In this document: positions 1 to 11,312 of the stretch, in pieces
Numbering within the stretch: the first letter of the stretch is position 1
How the letters are laid out: each line of letters starts with the position of its first letter
From: Crotophaga sulcirostris
Taxonomy: Eukaryota > Chordata > Aves > Cuculiformes > Crotophagidae
Length of the DNA: 64,000 nucleotides
Direction of reading: 5' to 3'
Assembly (NCBI GenBank): GCA_013397455.1
Contig: VYZB01000124.1
Coordinates: 1,950,381-2,014,380, forward strand
Made by a program: the position numbers and the translations under genes
Notes under the pieces: model-generated
Databases searched by the model: none
The model's input: only the letters and a program-made list of their open reading frames with translations
Told to the model about the DNA's origin: nothing

Positions 1-3000
1 CTGAGCATCTCCTGCTCTGGGGATCAGTTTGATTTGCGCCGATGCAAATGGAATTGGGCTGGCGATGTCCGCACAGTTGTGTTGGAAGGGGTTATGTTCT
101 GTCTGAGGCTGCACTGGCTTCGCCCATCAGTAACTCTGCCACTGATTAGGATAAATATTGTTGTGTGGGGATTCAAAACCATCATTTTATAAATGTTTTC
201 ACCAAAACAAGCGATTTATTCCGTTCTAGGGCCACGATCATTACAGAATGTGGAAGCAGCAAGCTGCTTGTCTCACTCATGTGAATCATCCCATTAACTT
301 CCGAACGAGCCGAGCTGGCAGGGCCAGCAGTGGGCAGGTTGTGAATGGTGCCAAGGAGCATGGGGGGATCCAAACCTGTCCCCACACCCGGCACTGCTGG
401 AGCAAAGTGCTGCTGTGCCAGGCACTGTCACCCCAGCAGTGACCAGGGGAGCCCACAGTGTGGCCTGAGAGCATGGAGGGGCTTTGGTGAGGAGGCTCAG
501 CCGAGGAGCTGGCCCCACTGAGACACCTTGTTATTATTCCTTGCAGCGATCCAGAGACCTGCCAGTTCAGCCCAGGGAGCAAAAGCCAGAAAATCCATTG
601 CTGCTGCTGCCTTTCCTATTTGTATTTATATTTTTATTGATGCCTATGGTGTAAAACACCCATTATTTTAACTGGAAAATCCATTGAGTGGTATTATAAA
701 GCTTCCCTTAAAAAAGGGCTGGAAAACCATGAGCAGATTGATGCCTCTGCTGCGATGTAAAAGGGATGTTTTACTCCAGCTGGGAAATACCTGGAAATCT
801 TTAAAACATCAAACTCTCCACATGCGGGAGCTGGAGAGGAGCCTGTGTCCTGTCTGGTGAAGGGAAGACTCGCATCCCTTTCATAGAACAACGGTGAAGC
901 AGACTCTGGCAGGAAGATGCTGCTCTGCTAGAGATGTTGGCTCCAGTGTCAACTTGGAAGCTTTGCTGCTCTCTCCGTGGGGAGTTTGGGCACCAATGAG
1001 CTGCAGCCTTTGAGGGTCTCAGAAAGAGTTGTAGACCAAGGCAGGTGACAGCAACAGAAACCCAGGCACGTTTCCTTGCAGAGGTGCCATCAGGTTGGGG
1101 CAAGCAGTGCTGCACTGAGCCCAGCCTGCTGCTCCTCCCCAGAAAGAGACAGGAAAGACAGTAGTTAGAAACCCCTGATGTGACATGATGAGATCAATTC
1201 AGAGACCATTTTTTGGTTACATTGTAACAGCTTGGCAGTAGAATACTAATGAGGGTGCGTAATTAGTCCCAATTCATATTAATAGCCTGGCACATCAGTA
1301 GCAGCTCAGTGCAGCGTGAGGTGATGCAGGATGCGATATGGCCGTCCCGGGCTTGGACCTTGTGCTTCGCTCACAGTGGGGAGGGTCCTCAGCCCCATCT
1401 TCCCTGGAAAGGACCCTCCTGGCTGGGAGGAGGATGGCTCACAAAAGGGCTGCTCAGATGAGCTGGTCCCCAGGAAGGACAAGGCACTCACGTTTTTTGG
1501 TCTTTCAAAGCTGGCCAGAGTGTGTAATTTAGCCAAGGGCACAGGCCTGCGAGGTCCCCCCGTTCAGATTCATTTCCGCTTGATCCATCCTTGCTCAATC
1601 CCATTAAATGTGTTGAAAACCTTTGCTGAGTTTGGTTAAAAAACTAAACAAACCAACGGAGCAATATTTGAAGCACGCACAGCTGAAGGGGATGCTTCTG
1701 TAATTGCAAAAAAGATAGGTTTTTTTTTTCTTGCAATGCAGGAACGATTTAAGAAGCTCTCATGATGCAAGGCAGGTTTCAAACCACTTATTAAATAATG
1801 CAGAGCAGGAGTTAAAAATTGATGCTAAACTTTATTTTCTTTGGCCTCCTGAGAGGCTGCTCGCCTTGTTACAGCCCGGCGTCTCCACCGTTTATCAGGA
1901 GCCATAGGACTTGCAGCATGTTAATGCTTATCAAAGCTTGCGGTAAATCTCCTTTTTTTATCTCCTTTCCCCTCTTTGACTTTTTTCCATGCGATAAATG
2001 CTCTTTGCGGAGGAGCCTCCTGTGCTGCGAGGTGAAGGGGCTTGCTCTGCAGTGGGTCAGCATCTCACTCACTGCCCTGACTGGGCTGCCAGGTGCTGCT
2101 CCTTCCACACCCAGACAAGTGCATTGCCATCCCCTTGGGATTTTTTTCAGAATAGATGCTTAAGAATGGTCAGGGATAGCAGGTGGAGAGCATCCCTCTG
2201 CTGCAGATCATAGTTCATCCTCCTGGCATTGCCACTGCAAAGCTGCTCCCTGCGCGGTGCTGCTCCTGAATCCTCTTGGAATCATCAGGCATTAGACTTC
2301 CCTTTCTCCTCTCCCAGCACAGAGCTGATACCTTTGTGGTTTTTTTCAATAACTGCGCCCCTGAGGTGGGACAGTGAGGAGGCAATTTAAGAGGCAGCCA
2401 GAGCAGCCCTTGCCTGGTGCGGAGGCAGGAGGATCTGCTGGGAGGTGGCATTGTAGCTCTGGGTGCACCAGGGACAGGGACCAAACACCTCCCTCCAGCC
2501 CTTCTCGTCAAAGCAGCAGTCGCAGCAGGATTTTCAAGTGGTCTGGGGGCCCAGCAGGGAATTCCTCGCTGGCTGTGATCCCCATTCTCGGAGGCATCAC
2601 CAAGCAAAGATGCTGGGGACATGTGGGAAGAGTGACCTGGGTGCAAGAGAAGCTCACCTGCAGCACTTGAGCTTTGGTGCTCAGGGTGTTGCTGAGGGAA
2701 AACCCTTCTGGAAACTCCCACTGGCTTTCTGAGGGTGCCCAGGCTCAGCAGCGGCCGAGTGGAGAGATAAAACCTTTCTAGATGTATCACAAGTCTCCTG
2801 CAACACGCTCAGCTTTTAAACAGGCTAAATAAATATTAATAAACCATAAAGAACATGGGCTCTGTTAGAAAAGTAGAGGAGAACAGATGGTCTGTAGTTA
2901 ACCATAAAATCATTTTCAGCTGAGGAGCTGGGCTGGTAGAAGAGTCAGTGTGAGCAGTGTTCGAGTTCTTCTCAGGGCTCCTTGGACCGTGAGATGCGAA

Positions 3001-3579
3001 GACTTTGATGAACTCCAGCCCATCTGGTGCTCTGGCTGCAGGAAGAGCCCTGGGCAAGAGGAACCATGCGTCCCTTTGCCACGCAGACCCATTGCTGCTG
3101 CGTGGTGTGGGATGCTGCTACTGCTGCTGCCTCTGCCAATGCCTCCCGGGGCACCCAGCACCCACCACTACCCGCGGCACCCAGGACACAAATGGAGATG
3201 GAGCCATAAGCAGGGTAAAAGCCAACTTTCTTCCGAGCAGCTCGTGCCTTCAGGAGGGTGAGAGGTTCCATGGGTGGGAAATGCCCAGCGGGAGTGCAAA
3301 AAGGAATTAAGAGGGAGGGAAAGCTTCTTCTGACAACAGAGGGGCCAGGAATCAGCACAAAGCAGAATGATCTTCAAAGCAGCTGTTGAAGCAAATGAGA
3401 GAATAAAAAGCTGTTCCGCTTTGTAATATCATGTGCCAGGCTTGGGAGAAAAAAGTAATGTGAATAGAAGGGTAGAGCAGCATCGTCTGAGTTATCAGAG
3501 GAGTCCAGGGCTTTGGGGCAGTGACCCCAGGGCTGGCAGGGCCTTCTCTGCGGCAAGTAAAAGGATGAAAAGGAAGGGA
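1..3579. other. Unique non-coding stretch with small AT-rich islands
   Basis: No gene or recognised repeat is visible. Open frames on both strands are short, overlap each other in antisense and show no known domain. AT-rich patches lie at about 610-700, 1195-1290, 1700-1840 and 2815-2850. A perfect octamer word ATGCAAAT occurs at 42-49. A run of T occurs near 1720-1729. The rest is mixed sequence of moderate GC content. Confidence 0.6.
1195..1290. promoter_or_regulatory. Candidate AT-rich conserved element
   Basis: A short AT-rich block with homeodomain-type words: ACTAATGAG, TAATTAG at 1260-1266 and ATTAATAG about 15 bp further on. It stands out from GC-richer flanks. A regulatory role is inferred from composition only; no conservation data are available here. 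Confidence 0.15.
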
Positions 3580-3722
3580 ATCATAGAATCATGGAATAGT
3601 TTGGGTGGGTAAGGACCATAAAGCCCATCCAGTCCCACCACATTGCCATGGGAAGGGACACCTCCCAGTGGATCAGGGGGCTCCAAGCCCCATCCAGCCT
3701 GGCCTTGAACACCTCCAAGGTT
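3580..3722 (-). mobile_element. CR1 LINE, 3' end fragment
   Basis: Read on the minus strand this is the 3' end of an avian CR1 LINE. The plus strand opens with the reverse complement of the terminal octamer (TCATAGAATCATGGAAT). It continues through the complement of the 'lysine-poor' 3' block that includes CACCTCCCAGTGGATCAG and GGCCTTGAACACCTCCAAGG. Only about 140 bp remain, so the copy is strongly 5'-truncated, the normal outcome of CR1 target-primed reverse transcription. It is dead: no reverse transcriptase or endonuclease sequence is present. Confidence 0.92.
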
Positions 3723-5755
3723 GGGTTTAAGGGTTTTCTGACTTTGTTTTCTGTATTTCTTTTCTTTTAGTGGGGCAAATGATGTAAGAAAAACAGTCTG
3801 GCTACCTCCAATTGTCATCAGAGAGAGATGAGGAGGCTCCTGGGTTCATTGCAAGTGTGTGGGAGACAAGGAAACAAGAGGAAAGGATGGTGTTTATAAA
3901 TTGTAGCTGTTAAAGCTAAAAGGGGGGAGCGAAAGAGGAGATAATTGAGGTAACCAGGCATTGCAAGATGAAATGTGAATTTCAGCAGTCAGCAAGAAAG
4001 TTTTCATAAACAGAAATACCAACTGTTCAGGTGGAGAATTAGAGATCTCTGCAGAAGTGAGCGATAAAAGAATTGCGTGAATACATTCAGAGCCCATTGT
4101 TTGGGAAAAGAAAGCAGTAAAGAAGAGGAAAATAGGGCTCCTCAAAGTAATGAGCGGAGCAGATGAGGGAGAACAAAGACCTGGCAGCTCCTGTATCCAG
4201 TTAATTTGTTCCTATCTCATTGAAGAGAATGAGACGCGGGCACGGCAGCAACGTGGCTGTTTGATACCAGAGAAAGGGGACCGTTATTAAAGCTTAGATA
4301 AATAACTGGAAAGGCTCGAATTGGGGACCGATAAAGCAGATCAGGCTCTAGAAATTAAGCTTGGTGTGCAAGTGCTTCCTGAGAGGGTTTAACATCTCAG
4401 GTGTCTTGATAATGGATCTGATTGCAGCCATTCTCACCCCTCCGGCAGCCCTGGCATCCTCAGGGATGCACCGACAGGGATGCTCCGGCACCGGCATCCG
4501 CGCAGGGCAGCCACCGAGCCAGCGCCGCGCTCCCCTGCATCACAGCGAGCTGCCCATCACCTCTCCTGCTGCACTGTTTGTTGTTCTGGACTCCGCTTAT
4601 TTCCAATTATGATTCTGTTTATCCCAATTAAATGGCACTTCTACTTCAATGTAGTTATCCAGTCCAATACTCTTAATTAGTTTGTAAAGTATTAGAAGTC
4701 AATTTTAATTATTTCCAGTGGGTTTCAGGGAAATCTCTATTAGATGTTTTGTGCTTTTACTCCAAGCGGTGGCTCTTCCTTTGCCTCCCCAAGTGCTGCT
4801 TCCTTCCCCATATCTCCCATCGTGCACTGATGAAGCCCAGCCAGAGCCCTGAGGATCCAGCACAGGAAGCACAGTGGAGGGCAGAGGGACCACCCAAAGG
4901 GACCCCACCAGAGGGTCACCCACCTCCCACGTCAGGGCCAAGGGAAGCATCCCTGCACCAGCAGGCATTGGGCAGGGTGAGCCCCCTGGAGAGCCGCCGC
5001 GTTGATAATTATCTAAGTCATCCGGCACCTTTTTTTGGTAATTGCTTCGTTTTGCATGGAATTTAATTACAGGAATCCACATGGGGAAATTGCCACACGA
5101 TTCGATTTTATGTAGGTTTTTTGCTTCGTGGCAAAGCTGTAGCTGGGATGTTAGGACTCGAGTGTCCTTCTTCAGGCACCCCAAATAGCCCCATGTCACT
5201 GCTGAGAGGTGGTGAGCACTGGTCCAGAGAGCAGAGCAGGTGGGATGTGGTCCAACTGTGCTGGGATCGCGCATCCAGCAGCCAGAGGGGGACTCCATGC
5301 TGGCAACTCCCCCAGCTGGATCCCAAACCCCTTCGATTCAAATTTATTTTACTTATTCTGTGCAAAGCCAAGGCTGAATTGATTTGCCTCTGCTCCTTCA
5401 CAACATGAGTGGCAGAAGCTAAAATTAATTTCATGTACAAAATCGTCTTGTAACCTCCAGATTGCACAAACAAGGTTCACCTAATCCTTAGGAGAGCGCA
5501 GCAGCTCCTTGTGCCGCCCCTGCCCCGCTGCCAGGCTGCTCCTCTGGGATTCTGCTTCGATGGCAGCCCGACACCTCTCCCTGTGCTGCCCCAGCGTGGG
5601 GTGGAGCGGCTGTGCTGGAGCCTGGTGGAGATTCAGGGTGTGGGTGAGGCTGAGCTGCTGGGGCTTTGAGAGCAAACAGGTCAGACTGGGCTTGTTTGGC
5701 AGCGAGGGATGCCTGGAGGTGGCTTCATCCAGGGTCTGGTGCTGACTGGGGTCCC
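3723..5755. other. Unique non-coding stretch with AT-rich islands
   Basis: No gene is recognised. AT-rich blocks lie at about 3890-4160, 4595-4745 (listed separately), 5025-5115 and 5335-5450. Between them sequence is GC-richer (4430-4570, 4800-4990, 5510-5740). A 197-codon minus-strand frame at 4705-5298 crosses both kinds of sequence, has no recognisable motif, and is taken as chance. Confidence 0.55.
4595..4745. promoter_or_regulatory. Candidate homeodomain-rich conserved element
   Basis: Within about 110 bp there are four TAAT/ATTA-type words: CCAATTATG (4602-4610), CCCAATTAAAT (from 4623), CTTAATTAG (4672-4680) and TTTTAATTATT (4703-4713). Spacing is roughly 20-50 bp. Such clusters are common in developmental enhancers. 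The call is inference; sequence alone does not show activity. Confidence 0.25.
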
Positions 5756-5845
5756 TGTGCCATGCTGTGCTGTGCCGTGCCATACCATGCCTTGTCGTGC
5801 CATGCTGTGCCGTGCCATGCCATGCTGTGCCGTGCTGTGCTGTGC
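5756..5845. repeat. Pentanucleotide tandem array (NNTGC)n
   Basis: About 18 pentamers run in one phase, mostly CATGC, TGTGC and CGTGC, with variant units CATAC, CTTGT and CCTGG. Variation is concentrated in the first two bases of the unit, so C-to-T and A/G changes have accumulated without breaking the 5-bp period. The array is open in several frames and yields histidine-rich pseudo-proteins on the minus strand, which are not genes. A related array lies at 7251-7278. Confidence 0.9.
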
Positions 5846-6728
5846 CCTGGCCACTCATGCACATAACACTGGAAACTCTTCGTGCTGGCTCTGCCTGTCA
5901 GCAAACTCTGAAGCAGCTTAGAAATGGCAATGAGGGGAAAAGATGACTCCTTAAAATGATGAATAATAATCTCCCGAGCGGCCTGTCAGTGTCATTCAGA
6001 TGTAGCTGTGATGTGCAACATCTCTGTGGACGTCCAGAGTCATCTGGGGGAGCAGCACATTAGAAACCCTGTCGCTCCAGACGCAGACGAGGAGCTGCCC
6101 AGCACTCGCACCTCTTCTTGTGTGGGTAAAAGCTCCTCACTTGATCTTTGAGGGCTGGGAAAGCTGAGCAGCAGAATCCCCCCGTTAGGGTAACAAAATA
6201 ACACCACCAAAAAAAAAGATAAAGCAATTCTCGGTTCCGACTGAAGATGAATCCTCCTTTCTGCTCATTATAAAATACCTATTATCTCCCTTTATCTCCT
6301 AGCCAACAGTGTTATTTCAATTTAACAGTGTATGAGAAATGCAAGGAAATATAATAAAAGAGCCATGGATGCACTATTTAATGTCAGGATGACAGATGCT
6401 TCAATTAGGCAGACAGGGCTATTTCTCCCCAAAATAGATAAAGATGAAATTTTTATAAGATTGCACTGTTTGTGTTTATGATACAGTACTAGTACAAGCT
6501 TTCATTACAATATAAATTAAAATAAAAGCTCCTATTTCAGTGGAAACCCAAACGGATTTTCCAATAACTTTGCAAGTCGTCAAACCAGGCATCCCATCAG
6601 TGCAGCACATTGCTTCGGTGCCACCAGGAATGAAGCTGGAGCCATGGGCAGCTCCACCATCCGTGGATTTCCTGGTTTGGATCTGCCATGGTGTGGCAGC
6701 AGGAGCAAGGAAGGGATGGTGCCCATTG
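5846..6728. other. Unique non-coding stretch, mostly AT-rich
   Basis: No gene is seen. The part at 6190-6580 is notably AT-rich, with an A run near 6211-6219 and GATAAA-like and TTAAT-like words, and is listed as a candidate element. 5925-6000 is a smaller AT-rich patch. Confidence 0.55.
6190..6580. promoter_or_regulatory. Candidate AT-rich conserved element
   Basis: A long AT-rich block with repeated GATA-like words (AAGATAAAG near 6217, ATAGATAAAGATG near 6435), TTATCTCC twice near 6283-6300, and AATTAGGC near 6404. Length and texture fit a vertebrate conserved non-coding element. No alignment is available to support it. Confidence 0.22.
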
Positions 6729-6947
6729 CTGGTGAGGCTGCACCTCAAATCCTGCGTTCAGTTTTGGGCCTCTCATGACAAGAATGACATTGAGGTGCTG
6801 GAGCACATCCAGAGAAGGGGAATGGAGCTGGGGAAGGGTCTGGAGCCCAGGGGTTCTGGAAGCAGCTGAGGGCCCTGGGGCTGTTTAGCCTGGAGAAGAG
6901 GAGGCTGAGGGGAGACCTCATTGTTCTCTGAAGCTCCTGGAAAGGAA
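6729..6947 (+). mobile_element. CR1 LINE, internal ORF2 C-terminal fragment
   Basis: The plus strand matches the C-terminal part of CR1 ORF2. A frame ending at 6869 reads VRLHLKSCVQFWAS and then DIEVLEHIQRR, the CR1 pattern downstream of the reverse transcriptase. The DNA continues with GGGGCTGTTTAGCCTGGAGA and GAGGGGAGACCTCATTG in the expected order. The copy stops abruptly after CTCCTGGAAAGGA and lacks the CR1 3' end, so it is truncated at both sides. Stops and frame changes show it is inactive. Confidence 0.9.
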
Positions 6948-7250
6948 TCTGCTGTTCCTGAATCTGCGCAGCTCCCCACGAGCCCTTGAAATTGCTGAAG
7001 GTCTTGCCTTTCTAGTGCTGCTAAATTCCATGGCATATTTGTACAGTAACTGGGTCAAGGAATAGTCAACAGCAAAGTTATGTCTGTGTTTACCCGGGAA
7101 TTATGTATTGAGTTTGAATTATGCATGAATTAAAAAAATTCAACATGACCGGCACTGTAAACACATTGGCTTTGCCAGGGCTTTGAAGAGGGGCATCAAG
7201 GATTGTGCCAGGAAGCTGCTTGCAGTGCTGGCAGCAGAGGTGGAGTGGTG
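6948..7250. other. Unique stretch with AT-rich patch
   Basis: Contains an AT-rich patch at 7070-7145 with the words GGAATTATGTATTG and GAATTATGCATGAATTA. No gene or repeat is recognised. Confidence 0.5.
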
Positions 7251-7278
7251 CCATGCCATGCCATACCATGCCATGCCA
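7251..7278. repeat. Short pentanucleotide array (CCATG)n
   Basis: Five to six CCATG units, one of them CCATA. The string GCCATACCATGCC is shared with the larger pentamer array at 5756-5845, 1.4 kb upstream, suggesting related origin or convergent slippage of the same unit. Confidence 0.85.
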
Positions 7279-8337
7279 CAGGGCCCAATGGTGTGGTACT
7301 ACCATGGCCAGAACCAAACTGAGCTCGGGGCTGTGGAACATCCCAGCCCAGGCAGCAGCCTCGGCGCCCGCCTGCGCACACCCACAGTTGCACTTGTGCT
7401 GTTGAGTTTATTTATGGCTTGAGCCTGGCTTTAATTGTTTCCATCTTGTATGTTTTAGCCGTTTAGCTTGTGTCTGATTTGTCACATAGCGCTGAGGATG
7501 TTTTGGTAACTAAGCGCTATAAACATTATTTATTATTATATTTCAGCCAAAACAAGCATTACTCTAATTTATTTATTAATCACTTTTCAAATTCAAAGGA
7601 AACATCTGTGCAGATTTGCAATTAAGTGGGTTTATGGCTCGAGTGAGATTTCCCTAGAATTTCTATAAATAGATCCAGTGTTTATTCCTCATTGTCTTAA
7701 TATTTCTGAACAATAATAATTATAATGATAATCCTCCCAGCCTGCTGTAACCCGTTCATAGCCCTGTGACCTGGCGGCATCGTGCCGGGAGGAGGCAGTG
7801 ATGCAGAAATTCTGCTGCTCCTCTCCGAAGTGTCCCTGCTGGTGCCAGTCTCATGAGCTCACCCTTCTCATGTGAGCTTGGGTGGCTGTACCAGCCCTGT
7901 CCCTGCACCCTCAGGGCACTCCAAGCTCCCCATCGCTCCTCACACCATTGCTGTGTTCCTGACGGAGGGCAGATCAGGCTCCTCCAACTGCCATGTGTCA
8001 CTCTCCATTTGGCACAGGATGTGTATAATCCAACAGCATCCTCGGGGATGAAAATTACAAATGAGTTGTTACGACTCGGCAGTTTCATGCAGTTCTCAAA
8101 CTTAATAGATTTGGTGATGATAAATATATTAATGTCATTATCATTTCAGAGAACGAGGGGATGGTGGAGCGCAGAAGAGAGCTCATAGAGCTGGCTTAAT
8201 TGCAAGGCATTTGATAGACAGCAACGTGTTACCTGTGCTTTAACAGCGAGTGAACACCTTGACCCGAAGGATGTAGGTCCCAGAGCAAGAGGTTTTGGTC
8301 TTTCCCTAGCTCCAGCATGAGAGGAGCAACTCAACTC
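7279..8337. other. Unique stretch containing a large AT-rich island
   Basis: The AT-rich island at 7400-7745 is described separately; a second AT-rich patch lies at 8030-8160. GC-richer sequence occupies 7750-7990. No gene is recognised. Confidence 0.5.
7400..7745. promoter_or_regulatory. Candidate conserved AT-rich element with internal near-repeat
   Basis: About 340 bp of AT-rich sequence with forkhead-like (ATAAACATTATTTA near 7519), TTTATTAATCAC and repeated TTTAT words. The word AGCGCT occurs twice (CATAGCGCTG near 7486, TAAGCGCTAT near 7512). TTTATGGCTTGAG at 7411-7423 recurs as TTTATGGCTCGAG at 7631-7643 (12 of 13 bases). Function is inferred from texture only. Confidence 0.28.
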
Positions 8338-8527
8338 CTCTTCTCTTCTCTTCTCTTCTCTTCTCTTCTCTTCTCTTCTCTTCTCTTCTCTTCTCTTCTC
8401 TTCTCTTCTCTTCTCTTCTCTTCTCTTCTCTTNTCTCTTCTCTTCTCTTCTCTTCTCTTCTCTTCTCTTCTCTTCTCTTCTCTTCTCTTCTCTTCTCTTC
8501 TCTTCTCTTCTCTTCTCTTCTCTTCTC
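8338..8527. repeat. Long (TTCTC)n / (GAGAA)n microsatellite with ambiguous base
   Basis: About 190 bp of nearly perfect TTCTC pentamers, an all-pyrimidine plus strand. The only interruption is at 8433, where an N occurs and the unit becomes TTNTCTC, shifting the phase by two bases. All frames stay open, giving (EKRRE)n and (SLLFS)n pseudo-proteins that must not be called genes. True length in the genome is uncertain because such arrays collapse or expand in assembly. Confidence 0.97.
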
Positions 8528-11064
8528 ATCTTCCTGAGCAGGTGATTGCTGCCATCCCACACCCCTGACAGCCCTGACTGCAGCTTCAAAACCATCACGT
8601 CTGGGAGCTCAGCCACTTCTAAGGACATGGGGAAACAGGCTCCATATTTCAATGGTTTCTTCTATTTTGCTTTTGGGTTTATAAATCACTCTCTTTTAGC
8701 AGGAATTTCCATATCCTGGCCGTGCTCTGCTCTGCCAGTCATCCCCTCTGAGCCAGACTCTAACCTGGTTTGCTCCCGGCAGACAAAAGTAACACATTTA
8801 ACCTTTCTTTATGCGGCATATTTATTACTTTCCAGGGCTCCCCTTTCCAAATCTCTTCCAAACAGACATTTGTCTTTTTGAGATTTCCAGTGTTTCCAGA
8901 GCAAAGCCTGAGAATCAATACAGCTCACGTTGTTTCAGCTTTCCCAGCCACTGGCTCCAGATTGGATTTAAGCTGGGCTCCGTCCCCGATTTACACTTTA
9001 AGCATCCCAAGCCAGTGCGTGCTCGCATGGCTTTATTGACTGCAGTGGGGACAGCGTGATTTATCCTTGCTGATCATCAGTTCAGTTTGCCCAAAGGAAC
9101 CACTCCTAGGGATGGCTGTAAGTGGGGCTATAAATGTATTTCATCCTCTGCGGTGGAAGAGGGAAAATATAGAGTAGATGGCTCTATTATATCAGCTTCT
9201 GGTTATTCTTTCTAATATTTATTTCAGAAGTCCAGTGCAAAACCCACTTTGTGTGGGGAGGAGATAAACCTGCGTTTGAACCACTTGCAAATCATTTTTA
9301 TTGGCAGAGAAGCTGTGCAAGGGAGACTTTACTAAAACACCGGTGGGGTTAGGTTGGCATTTGCACAGTGCGCTGGGGAAACACAGCAGGGAGGAAGACA
9401 GAGCCTGAGCAAACCCAGGGCTGAGCCACTCGGTCTCCTCCTTCACCCGTGCCAGCTGCTGGCTTTTGCCTCCCTGCACAGTAGCTCGGACCCAGTTTTA
9501 CACCACTTTTCAGAAACAAAGCCAGGAAGATTATTCTATCCATGGGAACTTGTGTTCCTCATCCAAGACATTGGCAGGTGCTGCCCCAGATGAGGGTGCC
9601 TCTCCGGGCTCGGCTCCTGGATGTGGGTGATGTGAGAGAAGCCATATGGTGGCACGGGGCTATCAAAGCTGTTGGGAAACCTAGGGACAGCACTTTGCAG
9701 AACAGGCCATACAGCTGCTAGGCTATTTCACCTCTACAAGCCAGCGTGCAAAAGAACCTGCACCAGCTCTTGAAGAGCCCTGGCAAAAAAGAGGAGGGAT
9801 GTGGAAGGTGGCCGGGTGGTCTGGCAGCTGCAGCCTGGCCCCCTGGTCTCTGCCAGCAGCACAGTGAAATCCCCCCAGGGCTGTCTCTGGCCTGTGGGCA
9901 ACAGCAACCTGCAGCTTGCATGCAATCACACCCTGCAGCTTGTGGGCAATGGCAGCATGGACAAGGCACCCCTATGTGACCAGAGCTGCACAAGAAGCTG
10001 GGACCACTTAGGTCCTGCTCCAGTTAGGATGGACATTACTGCTGCTCTCTGGTTGGCAGCACATGCAGGGTAGGAACCAGCCCATCCTATTTGCAAGCCA
10101 TCATCTGATCAAATGGGAAGGGGACCCCGTTTCATTAGAGCTGGGCTATTTGTGGCACTTACTGTAATTATTTTCTTGTGGATAATTTCTGCACGAAGTT
10201 CTGTTTCATCCCAGGAGAGGGCAATCACACGCCCGGCGCAGCCATCCCGCTGGGAAGGCTCCTGGCTGATGGGCTCCAGAGATGCCTCTGCAGAGAGAGC
10301 AGGATGGGACCGCGTCCTGAGAGTCCACAGCGCACACTGGCAGTCCCGCTGCGGGCAAATCGATTTAAAACCAACCCTTCACTTCTCTCCACTGAAGATG
10401 GCAGAAAATCCCAGAATGGATGCGCTTTATCAAATCAGTAGAAATTAAACCAGCTTATTCTCAGGAAATCATCCTTCTCCCAGATAGGCAGCAATGACAG
10501 TTGCTGGCACTCCCCCAGCTCGCCGTTAACAATCCCTGAACATGCAGCAGTGAGATCCAACGCGAATTATTTGTGCAAAGCCGGAGGATTTCATCTCAGA
10601 TGAGCTGCCAAAGTGGGAAGTTTTAATAACTGAAATTCTCTACCATAATTAACCAGTGAAGAGATTGGCCCTGCAAGGTTTAAGCACCACTGGCTGCTTG
10701 GCATTACAGACCAAGGGCTGAGAACAGGAGCTGGGACCATGGCCGGTCCCTCGCTGGGAGGAGCTGGAGCCCCACTGGCCCTGAACCAGCTGGGAATAAG
10801 GCACTGTCTGAGGGAAGGGCCAGCTCTCTCCCACACAGGGACCACCACGAAGCAGCCGCGTAATTTAATTATCTGTACAAGAATGCACTTGACCCACGGC
10901 AAAACTCATTTCCCACAGTTCAGGGCTGGCACCTCACAATCTTCTCCTAATTCCAGGGCCAGGGACAGAGCAGCCTCATCTGCCCTCTGCCAGTCTTTTT
11001 TCTTTCCCATCTCTTCCCAAGCAGCACAAGTGGGTGAAGAGCCTTGGTGCAAGCAAGCCCCCCC
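8528..11064. other. Unique non-coding stretch
   Basis: No gene or recognised repeat. AT-rich patches occur at 8640-8700, 9115-9240 and 10560-10640. GC-richer sequence at 9780-9990 contains several CTGCAG words (near 9829, 9910, 9934). Open frames are short and mutually antisense. Confidence 0.55.
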
Positions 11065-11312
11065 AAGCTGAAAGAGGGGAGACTGAGATGAGAACTTAGG
11101 GAGAAACGTTTTGCTGTGAGGGTGGGGAGGCCCTGGCACAGGTTGCCTAGGGAAGTGGTGGCTGCCCCATCCCTGGAGGTGATCCAGGCCGGCTTGGATG
11201 GGGCTTGGAGCCCCCTGATCCAGTGGGAGGTGTCCCTGCCCATGGCAGGGGTGTGGAACGTGGCTGGACTTTAAGGTCCCTTTCAACCCAAACGATTCCA
11301 TGGTTCTATGAA
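11065..11312 (+). mobile_element. CR1 LINE, 3' end fragment
   Basis: About 250 bp of CR1 3' end in plus orientation, starting at the CTGAAAGAGGGGAGACTGAG block and running through GAGGCCCTGGCACAGG, GGAGGTGATCCAGGCC and GGTCCCTTTCAACCCAAA to a degenerate terminal octamer (ATTCCATGGTTCTATGA). The minus-strand 236-codon frame at 10906-11616 runs antisense through it and is not a gene. 5'-truncated and inactive. Confidence 0.95.

Noticed and set aside
5481..5864. Histidine-rich repeat protein-like frame on the minus strand
   Set aside because: It is the translation of the NNTGC pentamer array, not a conserved coding sequence.
8146..8652. Highly charged (EKRRE)n protein-like frame
   Set aside because: It is a reading of the (GAGAA)n microsatellite, which is open in every frame, and includes an ambiguous base.
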